A DNA stretch of 44,832 nucleotides from Chitinophaga pinensis (GTDB lineage: Bacteria; Bacteroidota; Bacteroidia; Chitinophagales; Chitinophagaceae). The position numbers and the translations under genes are program-made. The stretch lies in the NCBI GenBank assembly GCA_943333125.1, contig CALQSB010000025.1, positions 1 through 44,832 of the forward strand, in the 5' to 3' direction. Shown here one piece after another: positions 1 to 7,994 of this stretch; within the stretch, counting starts at the first letter, position 1, and each line of letters starts with the position of its first letter. The notes beneath the pieces were generated by a model, which saw only the letters and a list, made by a program, of their open reading frames with translations, ran no database searches and was not told the DNA's origin.

Positions 1-1271
1 TAAGGCTGCCAGCCATATTTTTTATAAATGAAAAGATACCTCACAAAATTGAAAACAAAAATGGCAATCAGATTTGAAAAAGCGGCGCCAATTATTCCAA
101 AGTTTTTTATCATTATAAAATTCAATGGGAATGCAATAATCGTGAGCAAAACATTGGTATAAAAATCAAATTTCCAATTGATGGAAGTAGAAATAATCTG
201 GCCATTTACGCCTGTTCCAAGGTCAACTAGTTTGGCTATTCCCATAATCAAAACGATACCGGGAACTTCTGCATATGCTGTTCCCAGGAATTTTGTAAGG
301 TTATTAATATTCAACAGTGCCATCAGATACACAAAGAGTCCGGCTATCAATAAGGTTACGGTGCTCTTGTGGTAAATCATTGAAATATTAGCGTAATTCT
401 TTTCTTTCCATGACTCGGAAATGATTGGTGTGGCAATGGAATGCAAACTTCTTACCGGCAGATCCATAAAAGTTACCAGGTAAGTGGCGATAACAAATAT
501 TGCGGTTTGGTCAAGCCCTTTTAAACCGATAATCATAAATGAATCCACTGTTTTGGATGCGATGTTTAAAAAAGTGGCGCCAAATACATACAACCCGAAT
601 GTAAACATTTTGGTCTTAAATCTTCGGGTAACATTGCTGATGGTAAAATTTATTTTCCATTCTTTTGATCTGATCAGCACCATTAATAAAATTACAGCAG
701 GCAATAAAAATGTCAGACTTAGCATTTTCATGAACTGCATGGTATCAATAATTTTTAACCATACCAGAAACAGTAATGCCGTGGCAAATAATCGTGTAAA
801 TGTTTCCCTTAAGAAATTGGTAAGTACTGTTTTTTTTAAAGCCCATCCAAACCCTTCCATCCATAAATAGGCCAGCATAAAAAAAGCAAAAGGATAAACC
901 AGATTAAAATTTTCGGCAAATAACGGAGACTTGCCAAGTTTGCGGATGATGAAATCCTTAAAAATATATCCTAACACGCAAATAATGATAAACCCGCACA
1001 GACTAATCAGTCCGGTTATAAATGGGAGGTCATTTTTTTTAGGTGTAGTTAACGACTTATAATAAGGATAGAACTTGTAAATAACCGGTGTTGTGCCTAA
1101 AGTGGCCAGTACAGAAAGTATAGTGGCGGTGTCGATTAATGCACGGGTTAGTCCATATTCTGTTTGTGAAAAAATCTTAGGAAAAAGAAAAACGGTATTG
1201 ATGCCACCAATAAAAAAACCAATGAGTAAAAATATAGAAGATCGGGTGCCTTGTTTTTGTATTATTCCCAT
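1..1271 (-). CDS. Wzx-like polysaccharide flippase, C-terminus cut by window edge
   Basis: The minus strand is open for 423 codons from the ATG at 1271 to the window edge. The protein begins MGIIQKQGTRSSIFLLIGFF and is a chain of hydrophobic segments separated by short basic loops, with no soluble domain. This is the pattern of the MATE/MOP superfamily oligosaccharide flippases (Polysacc_synt family), which move lipid-linked sugar units across the inner membrane and usually have 12-14 helices in about 480-500 residues. By that measure some 60-80 residues are missing. The neighbouring glycosyltransferases and sugar-modifying enzymes support an O-antigen, capsule or similar export role. It is divergent from mqnA, with only about 90 bp between start codons. 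Family assignment rests on topology and context, so the substrate is unknown. Confidence 0.85.
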   Translation of the reverse strand, partial: MGIIQKQGTRSSIFLLIGFFIGGINTVFLFPKIFSQTEYGLTRALIDTATILSVLATLGTTPVIYKFYPYYKSLTTPKKNDLPFITGLISLCGFIIICVLGYIFKDFIIRKLGKSPLFAENFNLVYPFAFFMLAYLWMEGFGWALKKTVLTNFLRETFTRLFATALLFLVWLKIIDTMQFMKMLSLTFLLPAVILLMVLIRSKEWKINFTISNVTRRFKTKMFTFGLYVFGATFLNIASKTVDSFMIIGLKGLDQTAIFVIATYLVTFMDLPVRSLHSIATPIISESWKEKNYANISMIYHKSTVTLLIAGLFVYLMALLNINNLTKFLGTAYAEVPGIVLIMGIAKLVDLGTGVNGQIISTSINWKFDFYTNVLLTIIAFPLNFIMIKNFGIIGAAFSNLIAIFVFNFVRYLFIYKKYGWQP

Positions 1272-1298
1272 TATCGATTAAAGTATCGTTAGGTATTG

Positions 1299-1306
1299 TA
1301 TTTTTG
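1299..1306 (+). promoter_or_regulatory. Bacteroidota -7 box before mqnA
   Basis: TATTTTTG is an exact match to the Bacteroidota -7 consensus TAnnTTTG. It lies about 58 bp before the mqnA ATG. No clear TTTG -33 element is seen at the usual spacing. The box overlaps an upstream in-frame TTG (1304), which argues against a start there. Confidence 0.5.
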
Positions 1307-1363
1307 TGGCCTAAAAGTAACTATTTAAATCATCTTTTCGAAAATAAAGAAATCGGTTTTGTT

Positions 1364-2104
1364 ATGCATGATGAAAAAATTAAAGTCGGAACGGTGAGCT
1401 ATTTAAATGCAAAGCCACTTATTTATGGTTTTGAAACAGGGATGATGAATGAGCAGATTGAATTAATTGCAGATTACCCTTCAGCAATTGCTGCACTATT
1501 GCTGGAAAATAAAATTGATATAGGATTGGTGCCTGTTGCGGTAATTCCCCAGCTTTCTGAATACTATATCATTGGCAATTTTTGCATTGGTGCTGTAGGA
1601 GAAGTGGCTAGTGTATGTTTGTTCAGCGATGTTCCGATACATGAAATCCAAAGCGTATTTCTTGATTATCAAAGTAAAACGTCTATTGCCTTACTCAAAA
1701 TTCTATTAAAACATCATTGGAAAATAAATCCTGTTTTCATTGAAGGGCAGGAGGGTTATGAAAATAAAATAAATGGGAACACTGCAGGTTTGGTTATTGG
1801 CGACAGGGCAATGATGCAAAAGAAGACCTCACCTTATATCTACGATCTTTCATCAGCCTGGATGGAAATGACCGGGCTTCCTTTTGTATTTGCCGCTTGG
1901 ATCAGCAACAAACCGCTATCTCCCGAATTTATTGAAATGTTCGATAAGGCCAACCAGCTAGGGTTTTCAAATCTGGATAAAGTGATTGCCAATTTTCCGG
2001 AAGCAGGCTTTGATTTACAGAAATATTATACCCAATTCATCAGTTACAACCTCGATAATGCCAAAAAAGAGGGCTTGTCACGTTTTTTAAGCCTCTTATC
2101 TTAA
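1364..2104 (+). CDS. mqnA: Chorismate dehydratase MqnA (futalosine menaquinone pathway)
   Basis: The 246-residue protein is the size expected for MqnA, which dehydrates chorismate to 3-[(1-carboxyvinyl)oxy]benzoate, the first committed step of the futalosine route to menaquinone. The diagnostic N-terminal stretch VGTVSYLNAKPLIYGFE is present, followed by a periplasmic-binding-protein-like fold with the LLLENKIDIGLVPVAVIPQL region. ATG at 1364 is chosen over the in-frame TTG at 1304: the extra 20 residues are not MqnA-like and the TTG lies inside a -7 promoter box. No other menaquinone gene is in the window, and its place next to a polysaccharide flippase looks incidental. It is a cytosolic enzyme. 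Confidence 0.93.
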   Translation: MHDEKIKVGTVSYLNAKPLIYGFETGMMNEQIELIADYPSAIAALLLENKIDIGLVPVAVIPQLSEYYIIGNFCIGAVGEVASVCLFSDVPIHEIQSVFLDYQSKTSIALLKILLKHHWKINPVFIEGQEGYENKINGNTAGLVIGDRAMMQKKTSPYIYDLSSAWMEMTGLPFVFAAWISNKPLSPEFIEMFDKANQLGFSNLDKVIANFPEAGFDLQKYYTQFISYNLDNAKKEGLSRFLSLLS

Positions 2105-2108
2105 GAGA

Positions 2109-2142
2109 TTTGCTATTCATACACTTTTAATTAATATTTTTG
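2109..2142 (+). promoter_or_regulatory. Promoter for the 2159-5706 genes
   Basis: TTTG at 2109-2112 and TATTTTTG at 2135-2142 match both Bacteroidota promoter elements with a 22-bp spacer. Transcription would start about 10 nt before the ATG at 2159, giving a very short leader. Confidence 0.6.
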
Positions 2143-2158
2143 CCAGCGAATTTAATAT

Positions 2159-2599
2159 ATGGCAGAAACCTTAGGAATGCTTTGCGATAAATTGACCATT
2201 GTAAAGCTGAAGCAATATCACAGTGAAGACGAATCAAGATTGAAAAGCCTTGAAATTCAGGCAACGCAATTGCAGCATGAAATTAACGAGTATGTTAGTG
2301 ATGCAGTTACCGGAAATATCGAACCGTCAAAAATGACTTTTGCTGCTAATAAAGTGTTTAAAAAAGAAGGCAATACTGTTGCTGAGATAAAGGGAAATAT
2401 GGGTGAGGTGTTTTATCAACTGGCAGATGTGAATTGCAGACTTTGGCATGAACAAGAAAAAGTGTATGAATTTGAGCAGGTGCCTGTTGACGAAAAAGAT
2501 AAGGTAGTAAAACAACTGGCTTTACTGAATTTGGAACGCAATAAATGTATTGATGCCATTAATGAATTGCTGGTTAATTTAATTTCTGAAAATAAATAA
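2159..2599 (+). CDS. Small helical protein of unknown function, DUF4254/DUF6165-like
   Basis: The 146-residue protein is rich in charged residues and appears almost wholly helical, with no signal peptide or membrane segment. Its opening, LGMLCDKLTIVKLKQYHSED, recalls small proteins of the DUF4254/DUF6165 kind, which have a 'DKL(S/T)I..lK' start and are often found beside glycosyltransferases. I cannot confirm family membership by eye. It has its own promoter and ends 9 bp before the C-methyltransferase gene, so it is probably co-transcribed with the polysaccharide genes. A scaffold or accessory role in sugar assembly is conceivable but is only inferred from position. Confidence 0.75.
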   Translation: MAETLGMLCDKLTIVKLKQYHSEDESRLKSLEIQATQLQHEINEYVSDAVTGNIEPSKMTFAANKVFKKEGNTVAEIKGNMGEVFYQLADVNCRLWHEQEKVYEFEQVPVDEKDKVVKQLALLNLERNKCIDAINELLVNLISENK

Positions 2600-2608
2600 A
2601 AATAGATA

Positions 2609-3868
2609 ATGCATATTCGTAAAAGAACGACCTGCCGTGTTTGTGGGTCTCCTTCATTAAAAAAAGTAATCGACCTTGGTCCTCAATATTTACAGGGGAG
2701 TTTTGTTAAACCCGGAAAAGAAATGCCAAGTGAGCGCAAGATTGACTGTTCTCTGGTACGCTGTAATCCTGAAGTGGATGAAAATGCCTGTGGTTTATTG
2801 CAAATGGAACATTCAGTGCCTTCCGAAATTTTATATGCCGCATATTGGTATCGCAGTGGAACCAACAATACCATGCGCAATCACTTAAAAGATATTGTAG
2901 ATTCTGTTACAGATACCATTGCTGGAATAAAGCATCCTTCTGTTTTAGACATCGGTTGTAATGATGGCACATTACTCGGCTATTATCCGAAGCATTTTAT
3001 TAAATATGGTTGTGATCCCAGTGATGTGGCTCAGGAAGTAAAAGAAGCTACTGTAGTTCAGGATATTTTTCCTTCCGAAGAATTGTTTAAAACACTGGAA
3101 GGAAAAAAACTGGATGTGATTACTTCTATCGCCATGTTTTATGATCTCGAAGATCCCGTAAGTTTTGTAAAAGGCATCAGCCGATTCCTTTCTTCTCAGG
3201 GCGTTTGGGTTTTTGAAATGAGCTATATGCCTCAAATGCTCGAACTCGATAGTTATGATACCATTTGCCATGAACACCTCGAATTTTATAGCCTTGCCGT
3301 GTTAGAAAAAATCCTGGCAAAAGGAGGGATGAAGGTTTTTAAAATTTCATTTAATGACATAAATGGCGGAAGTATCCGTTGTTATGCTACTCACAAAGAC
3401 AGCAGCAAACACGACAGGAAAGAAAATTATCAATTGATTAATGAAATCAGACATAAAGAATTTGATCTCGAACTGGATACAGATAAGCCATATGTTTCTT
3501 TTCAGCAACGAATAGAAAAATTAAAAGTGGAGCTGCATGACTTACTGGTGAATTTGAAAAAAGAAGGAAAGCGTGTACACGTTTACGGTGCTTCCACTAA
3601 AGGGAATACTATTTTGCAATGGTGTGATATCGATAAAAATCTGGTAGAATGTGCTGCAGAAAGAAATCCTGATAAATACGGAGCCAGAACTTTAGGAACA
3701 GATATTCCTATCATCAGTGAGGCCGATAGTCGCGCTATGAATCCTGATTATTATCTGGTGCTGCCATGGCATTTTAAACCCGAATTTCTGGAAAGAGAAA
3801 AAGAAGCTTTGGATAAAGGAACCGGATTTATTTTCCCTGTTCCTAAAATTGAAATTTATAAAAAATAA
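2609..3868 (+). CDS. Sugar C-methyltransferase, NovU/TylC3-like
   Basis: The 419-residue protein has the three-part layout of SAM-dependent nucleotide-sugar C-methyltransferases. First is an N-terminal zinc-binding region (C9-x2-C12 in TCRVCGS, then C52 and C61). Second is a class I methyltransferase core with motif I VLDIGCNDGTLLGYYP near residues 113-128. Third is a C-terminal domain with HVYGASTKGNTILQ and the ending DYYLVLPWHFKPEFL. Family members methylate a ring carbon of dTDP- or related keto-sugars to give branched deoxysugars. The second cysteine pair is spaced by eight residues rather than the usual two. It lies 9 bp after the small helical protein and 2 bp before the next gene, so it is clearly in an operon. 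The substrate is unknown. Confidence 0.9.
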   Translation: MHIRKRTTCRVCGSPSLKKVIDLGPQYLQGSFVKPGKEMPSERKIDCSLVRCNPEVDENACGLLQMEHSVPSEILYAAYWYRSGTNNTMRNHLKDIVDSVTDTIAGIKHPSVLDIGCNDGTLLGYYPKHFIKYGCDPSDVAQEVKEATVVQDIFPSEELFKTLEGKKLDVITSIAMFYDLEDPVSFVKGISRFLSSQGVWVFEMSYMPQMLELDSYDTICHEHLEFYSLAVLEKILAKGGMKVFKISFNDINGGSIRCYATHKDSSKHDRKENYQLINEIRHKEFDLELDTDKPYVSFQQRIEKLKVELHDLLVNLKKEGKRVHVYGASTKGNTILQWCDIDKNLVECAAERNPDKYGARTLGTDIPIISEADSRAMNPDYYLVLPWHFKPEFLEREKEALDKGTGFIFPVPKIEIYKK

Positions 3869-3870
3869 GT

Positions 3871-5706
3871 ATGAACAACACCATATTGTTTGTAACCCAC
3901 AGAAAAAAACAGTGTGGCGTTTATGAATTTGGAATCAATACATACAATGCTATAAAGACTTCGGCAAAGTATAAATTTATTCATGTGGAATGCGAAAGTC
4001 TTAATGAATTAAAGGCTGCCGTTTCAGGTCATACGCCTGGAGTTATTATCTATAATTATCACCCCTCAGTAATGCCTTGGCTATGCACAAAAGTTTCTAA
4101 GGGTTTGTATAGAAATAATATTTCTTCTGTGTCGGCAATACAAGTAGGGATTATTCATGAAGTAACTCAGGAAGTTGCGGATACCGCTACCGATTACATG
4201 AATCATTTTGTACTTGGTGGTTCCTCTAAAAAGCTGAATTCATTATTCAATTTTTATATCGCATCAGATCCAACCTTGCTGTTGAAAAATCCATTTGTTT
4301 ATAAAACGGGAAGATTAATTCCTGAATATACAAAGCCAGCTGTTCATCCCGAAATAATGACCATAGGTAGTTTCGGATTTGCTACACCCAATAAAGGGTT
4401 CGAGTATCTTGTTGAAAAAGTTAAATCCGAATTTGATCAAGCGGTTATAAGATTGAATATGCCATTTGCCACTTATGGTGATGCAGATGGAGCCAATGCA
4501 AAAAAAGTTGCAGAGCATTGCAGGCAGATGCTAAATGGCACAAAAATAAAACTCGAAATCTCGCACGAATTTTTAAACAACGAACAAGTACTTGATTTTC
4601 TGGCAGGCAATAGCATGAACGTGTTTATGTACCAGGAAAAGAGTGGAAGAGGCATTTCCAGTGCAGTAGATTTTGCTCTGGCTGTAAAAAAACCAATTGC
4701 CCTTTCTGATTGTCCCATGTTCAGGCATGTATTAAAATCAAATCCCGAAGTTTGTTGTGATAAAGATTCTTTGAAAAATATTTTTTCCCGTGGTTTTCAG
4801 CCTCTTGAAAAAACAATTGCAGGTTGGGATGCTGCAAATTTAAAATGGGAATTTGAAAGAATTGTTCATTCTATTATTATTAATAAGACCAATTTTTTTG
4901 AAGCACCTAAACTTGGAATCAAAAGAACCATACAAGCTAAGATTAATAAGATCCTTACAAAACCTGGAAGAGCTTTTACCTGGCTTGGAAATACAAAGGC
5001 TGCAACAGATGATAATTTGAACCGGGATGAAAAGGCTTCATATCATCCACTGATGTTATCCGAAACCGATGGGTTTAACAGGATTCTGGATGATAAGGCA
5101 AGAGCTTTATATGCTCCTGCAATCAACAAACTCATAGAATTCGCTCCTGCAACTATGGCTAAGAAAATTGCTGAAGCCAACGTACAACAAGCGTTTATTT
5201 TTGATACCGTTTATCGCCATTTGAAAAATTATTCAAATCCAAAATTGCTATGTGTCGGAAGTTATGAGGATACGGCATCTATGGGTTTGCAGAAATTAGG
5301 TTATACTGTTGAAGAAATTGATCCAATGATAAATTATTTTCTTCAGGACTACATCACAAAACCTACAACATTAAAAAATACCTACGACATTGTTTTTTCC
5401 ACTTCGGTGATTGAACATGATCCTGATGATAAATCATTTCTTGAATGTATAGAGCAGCTATTGGCGCCTGGCGGGTTGGCTGTGATTACCTGCGATTATA
5501 AAGATGGCTGGAAGCCCGGACAACCAAAACCTGAAGTTGATGCGAGATTCTATACAAAAAACGATATGGAACAAAGGATGCTTTCTTATATTCCTCAATG
5601 CGAACTGGTAGATAAAGGAGAATGGGATTGCCCTAAACCGGATTTTTATTATTTAGGAAAATATAATTACACGTTTGCGACATTCACGGTGAGAAAAAAG
5701 AAGTAA
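3871..5706 (+). CDS. Glycosyltransferase-methyltransferase fusion protein
   Basis: The 611-residue protein appears to join two enzymes. Residues about 1-350 look like a GT-B glycosyltransferase: an N-terminal HRKKQCGVYEFG segment, a strand-turn start IGSFGFATPNKGFEYLVE for the second half, and a donor-site-like GRGISSAVDFALAVKKPIAL. It lacks the classical E-x7-E of GT4. Residues about 430-611 are a class I SAM methyltransferase with LLCVGSYEDTASMGLQKLGY as motif I, VEEIDPM as the acidic strand and VFSTSVIEHDPDD as the later motif. Residues about 350-430 look like a linker. It follows the C-methyltransferase by 2 bp. The product may transfer and then methylate a sugar, or cap a chain; this is inferred. 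Confidence 0.82.
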   Translation: MNNTILFVTHRKKQCGVYEFGINTYNAIKTSAKYKFIHVECESLNELKAAVSGHTPGVIIYNYHPSVMPWLCTKVSKGLYRNNISSVSAIQVGIIHEVTQEVADTATDYMNHFVLGGSSKKLNSLFNFYIASDPTLLLKNPFVYKTGRLIPEYTKPAVHPEIMTIGSFGFATPNKGFEYLVEKVKSEFDQAVIRLNMPFATYGDADGANAKKVAEHCRQMLNGTKIKLEISHEFLNNEQVLDFLAGNSMNVFMYQEKSGRGISSAVDFALAVKKPIALSDCPMFRHVLKSNPEVCCDKDSLKNIFSRGFQPLEKTIAGWDAANLKWEFERIVHSIIINKTNFFEAPKLGIKRTIQAKINKILTKPGRAFTWLGNTKAATDDNLNRDEKASYHPLMLSETDGFNRILDDKARALYAPAINKLIEFAPATMAKKIAEANVQQAFIFDTVYRHLKNYSNPKLLCVGSYEDTASMGLQKLGYTVEEIDPMINYFLQDYITKPTTLKNTYDIVFSTSVIEHDPDDKSFLECIEQLLAPGGLAVITCDYKDGWKPGQPKPEVDARFYTKNDMEQRMLSYIPQCELVDKGEWDCPKPDFYYLGKYNYTFATFTVRKKK

Positions 5707-5729
5707 GTTGGTTAATACATAACGGAATT

Positions 5730-5767
5730 TTGCCACAAAGGCTCAAAGGTACAAAGTGACACGAAGG
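5730..5767. repeat. Degenerate 8-bp tandem repeat
   Basis: The segment reads as successive 8-nt units of the form CACAAAGG, CTCAAAGG, TACAAAGT, CACGAAGG after a TTGC start. Sequences of the CCACAAAGGCACAAAG type are, to my knowledge, widely scattered in Bacteroidota intergenic DNA. No coding or terminator role is evident. Confidence 0.55.
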
Positions 5768-5850
5768 TTTGATTTTTTTTACCTCGGGGAATGGAGTGGT
5801 AGTGATTATGAAGAGCTATTTAAAAAAAAGAATTCGACTAACGTGGTTTT

Positions 5851-5914
5851 TGTTCCATAGGAACATGTCGTCTTTAGCCCGATATGATATTTTATTAATC
5901 GTTCCGTAGGAACG
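5851..5914. repeat. Paired GTTCC(A/G)TAGGAAC palindromes
   Basis: Two 15-bp imperfect palindromes, TGTTCCATAGGAACA (5851-5865) and CGTTCCGTAGGAACG (5900-5914), share the core GTTCCrTAGGAAC and lie 49 bp apart centre to centre. The first has arms TGTTCC/GGAACA, the second CGTTCC/GGAACG, so each pair of arms is compensated. Paired, compensated palindromes are typical of REP-like elements or of binding sites for a dimeric protein; which applies cannot be told here. Confidence 0.6.
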
Positions 5915-5933
5915 TTTCGTGAAAAAAGATTGC

Positions 5934-5977
5934 CACGAATTCACGAATTTTATTGTGGTTAATTGAATTTGTGAATT
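5934..5977. repeat. CACGAATT tandem with inverted copy
   Basis: CACGAATT occurs twice in tandem (5934-5949) and is followed at 5965-5977 by GAATTTGTGAATT, close to its reverse complement. The arms could form a hairpin of about 11 bp, ending some 20 bp before the SDR gene at 5999. With the two preceding repeat blocks it fills most of this 292-bp intergenic gap. Confidence 0.5.
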
Positions 5978-5998
5978 ATTTTTAAAAGAGATTAAATA

Positions 5999-6868
5999 AT
6001 GAAAGCCATAATTTTCGGCGCTAACGGACAAGATGGATTCTTTCTTTCCAAACTACTTGAAGAGAAGGGGATTGCTGTAATTGGGGTAAGTCGTTCAGGA
6101 AATTTTAATAAAACCAATATTGCCAGTTGTACAGAAGTGGCTGAATTAATCAAATCAACAGTCCCTGATTTTATTTTTCACCTGGCAGCCAATTCCACCA
6201 CCCGACATGATGCACTGTTTGAAAATCATGAAACAATTTCAACAGGAACCTTTAATATTCTTGAAGCAGTAAGGATACATGCTCCCAACACAAAAGTTTT
6301 TATTTCCGGAAGTGGGTTGCAATTTGAAAACAAGAATCTTCCCATAAAAGAAACCGATCCTTTTGAAGCCAGAGATGCATATTCTGTAAGTCGGATTCAA
6401 TCGGTATATGCTGCGCGTTATTTTAGAACACTGGGATTGAAAGTTTATGTTGGCTATTTTTTCAATCACGACAGTCCCAGAAGATCTGAAAGACATATGG
6501 CTCAGAAGATAGCCGCAACAGCAAGAAATGTGGCCAAAGGTGTTGCAGAGAAACTGGAAATAGGGGATATGTCGGTAATTAAAGAATGGACTTATGCAGG
6601 CGATGTGGTGGAAGGGATTTGGTTGCTTGTAAATCAGGATGAGATATTTGAAAGCAATATCAGTTCAGGTATCGGCTATTCTATTTTAGATTGGGTGAAA
6701 GTTTGTTTTGTATTGATTGGAAAAGATTATCAGGATTATATATCAGAGAAAAATAGTTTTACCGCGGAGTATCGTCAATTAGTTTCAGATGCTGGATTAA
6801 TTAAATCGCTTGGATTTAATCCCAAAGTTTCTTTTGAAGATCTGGCAAAAATGATGATCGATGAATAA
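5999..6868 (+). CDS. NAD(P)-dependent sugar-nucleotide epimerase/dehydratase/reductase (extended SDR)
   Basis: The 289-residue protein is an extended short-chain dehydrogenase. It has the N-terminal nucleotide motif in MKAIIFGANGQDGFFLSKLL (variant of GxxGxxG), the FIFHLAA strand, the FISGSG serine region and a Gmd/Rmd-like YFFNHDSPRR segment. That last feature places it near GDP-mannose dehydratase and GDP-4-keto-6-deoxymannose reductase, a good fit with the gmd gene nearby. Normally the catalytic pair is Y-x3-K. Here it is Y128-S-V-S-R132, with Arg replacing Lys. The 3' end overlaps the next gene by 8 bp, so translation is coupled. The exact reaction (reductase, epimerase or altered activity) is not determined. 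Confidence 0.85.
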   Translation: MKAIIFGANGQDGFFLSKLLEEKGIAVIGVSRSGNFNKTNIASCTEVAELIKSTVPDFIFHLAANSTTRHDALFENHETISTGTFNILEAVRIHAPNTKVFISGSGLQFENKNLPIKETDPFEARDAYSVSRIQSVYAARYFRTLGLKVYVGYFFNHDSPRRSERHMAQKIAATARNVAKGVAEKLEIGDMSVIKEWTYAGDVVEGIWLLVNQDEIFESNISSGIGYSILDWVKVCFVLIGKDYQDYISEKNSFTAEYRQLVSDAGLIKSLGFNPKVSFEDLAKMMIDE

Positions 6869-7982
6869 AGCAGTAAAAAAAATATTGCTGGTTCAATTGT
6901 TTTCAAATGGAGATTGTTTATATGCGACTACTGTTGCCCGTCAGATAAAAAATGATTACCCGAATTGTGAGCTTACCTGGGCTATTGCGGGGTTTTGTAA
7001 AGATATCATTTCCTTAAATCCTTATGTAGATCATATCAGAGTAGTGAATGATGTGCCTAAGAATGATAATAAAAGTTTTCGCAAATTCAAGAAAAAAGTT
7101 TTTTCCGAAAAAGCGGAAGGTATCTGGGATGAAGTTTTTGTTACCTCTAATATGGATAACAATCAGGCGCTTTACGATGGTACAATCAGAGGTATGGTTT
7201 TGCGGGCTTATCCTCATAAAATTACAGTTCCATTGCAGTCGGTTTTAGTATTGAGTGAAAAAGAAATAAATAATGTAGCTGCATTTTCCCAAAAAAATAA
7301 TCTAAGCAATTTTAAAAATGTGATCCTTTGGGAATATGCGCCCCAAAGCGGACAGTCGCAGTTAAGTTTCGATTTAGTAATGAGATTGTCGAAGCAATTG
7401 ATTTTAATTCCTTCTACCTGTGTGATTTTATCTTCTGCTAATGCGTTTCAGTCAACAGATCAAATAATTGATGCCAGTGTGCTTTCTGTAAGAGAAAATG
7501 CTGCATTGTCTCATTACTGCAGTCTGTTAATTGGCTGCAGCAGTGGCATTACATGGCTTTGTGCCAGTAGCGCAGGTAAAATGCTGCCAATGATTCAATT
7601 GCTGAATCCGTACACGGCCTTTATTAATGCCCCTTCTGTTGATTTTACCCGATATGATATTAATACAAAACATTTAATTGAAATGACTTCTATAGATGAG
7701 GAAAAGATTTATGAATGTGTAAAAATAGTTATTGAAAAAAGTTTCTCTACTGCCAGAGAAAAGTACAATCAACCATTGCCATTGCAATTCAATACCACAA
7801 GAAAAGTGGTGTACAATATGCTGTGTTACTTGCAGTTTGGGGCAATCCTTAAACATGCAAAAATCATGTTGTCGATTTATGGATTTAATTTGGAGTTTTT
7901 GAAACAATTGATTCTTGCAATAATAACAGCCCCATTCAAACTCATTTCAAATTTATATACAAAAAAGGCGATCAAATTATGA
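6861..7982 (+). CDS. GT9-like glycosyltransferase (heptosyltransferase family)
   Basis: The 373-residue protein starts KKILLVQLFSNGDCLYATTV, close to the GT9 opening in which a GD(v/l)..TTP motif follows the first strand. Next comes an NDYPNCELTWAI strand-helix typical of these enzymes. A C-terminal donor-site region LIGCSSGITWLCASSAGK resembles the GT9 'SG..HLA' loop. GT9 enzymes add heptose or related sugars to lipopolysaccharide core or similar chains at the inner membrane face. The gene overlaps the SDR gene by 8 bp. Its stop codon lies inside the terminator hairpin shared with convergent gmd. The acceptor sugar is unknown. Confidence 0.82.
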   Translation: MNKAVKKILLVQLFSNGDCLYATTVARQIKNDYPNCELTWAIAGFCKDIISLNPYVDHIRVVNDVPKNDNKSFRKFKKKVFSEKAEGIWDEVFVTSNMDNNQALYDGTIRGMVLRAYPHKITVPLQSVLVLSEKEINNVAAFSQKNNLSNFKNVILWEYAPQSGQSQLSFDLVMRLSKQLILIPSTCVILSSANAFQSTDQIIDASVLSVRENAALSHYCSLLIGCSSGITWLCASSAGKMLPMIQLLNPYTAFINAPSVDFTRYDINTKHLIEMTSIDEEKIYECVKIVIEKSFSTAREKYNQPLPLQFNTTRKVVYNMLCYLQFGAILKHAKIMLSIYGFNLEFLKQLILAIITAPFKLISNLYTKKAIKL

Positions 7983-7994
7983 TCGCCTTTTTTT
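7961..7994. terminator. Bidirectional terminator between GT9 and gmd
   Basis: AAAAAAGGCGATCA (7961-7974), a 5-nt loop AATTA and TGATCGCCTTTTTT (7980-7993) form a 14-bp hairpin. A-runs on one side and T-runs on the other make it usable in both directions. It contains the GT9 stop codon and touches the gmd stop codon. Confidence 0.85.

Noticed and set aside
178-1281. Plus-strand open frames of 62-128 codons
   Set aside because: They lie antisense to the flippase gene, which reads through as one long membrane protein on the minus strand; their products have no family character.
1304-1363. TTG start for a longer MqnA
   Set aside because: The extra 20 residues do not match the family and the codon lies inside a TAnnTTTG promoter box.
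5851-5914. CRISPR-like direct repeats
   Set aside because: Only two short palindromes with one 34-bp interval and no further units or cas genes.
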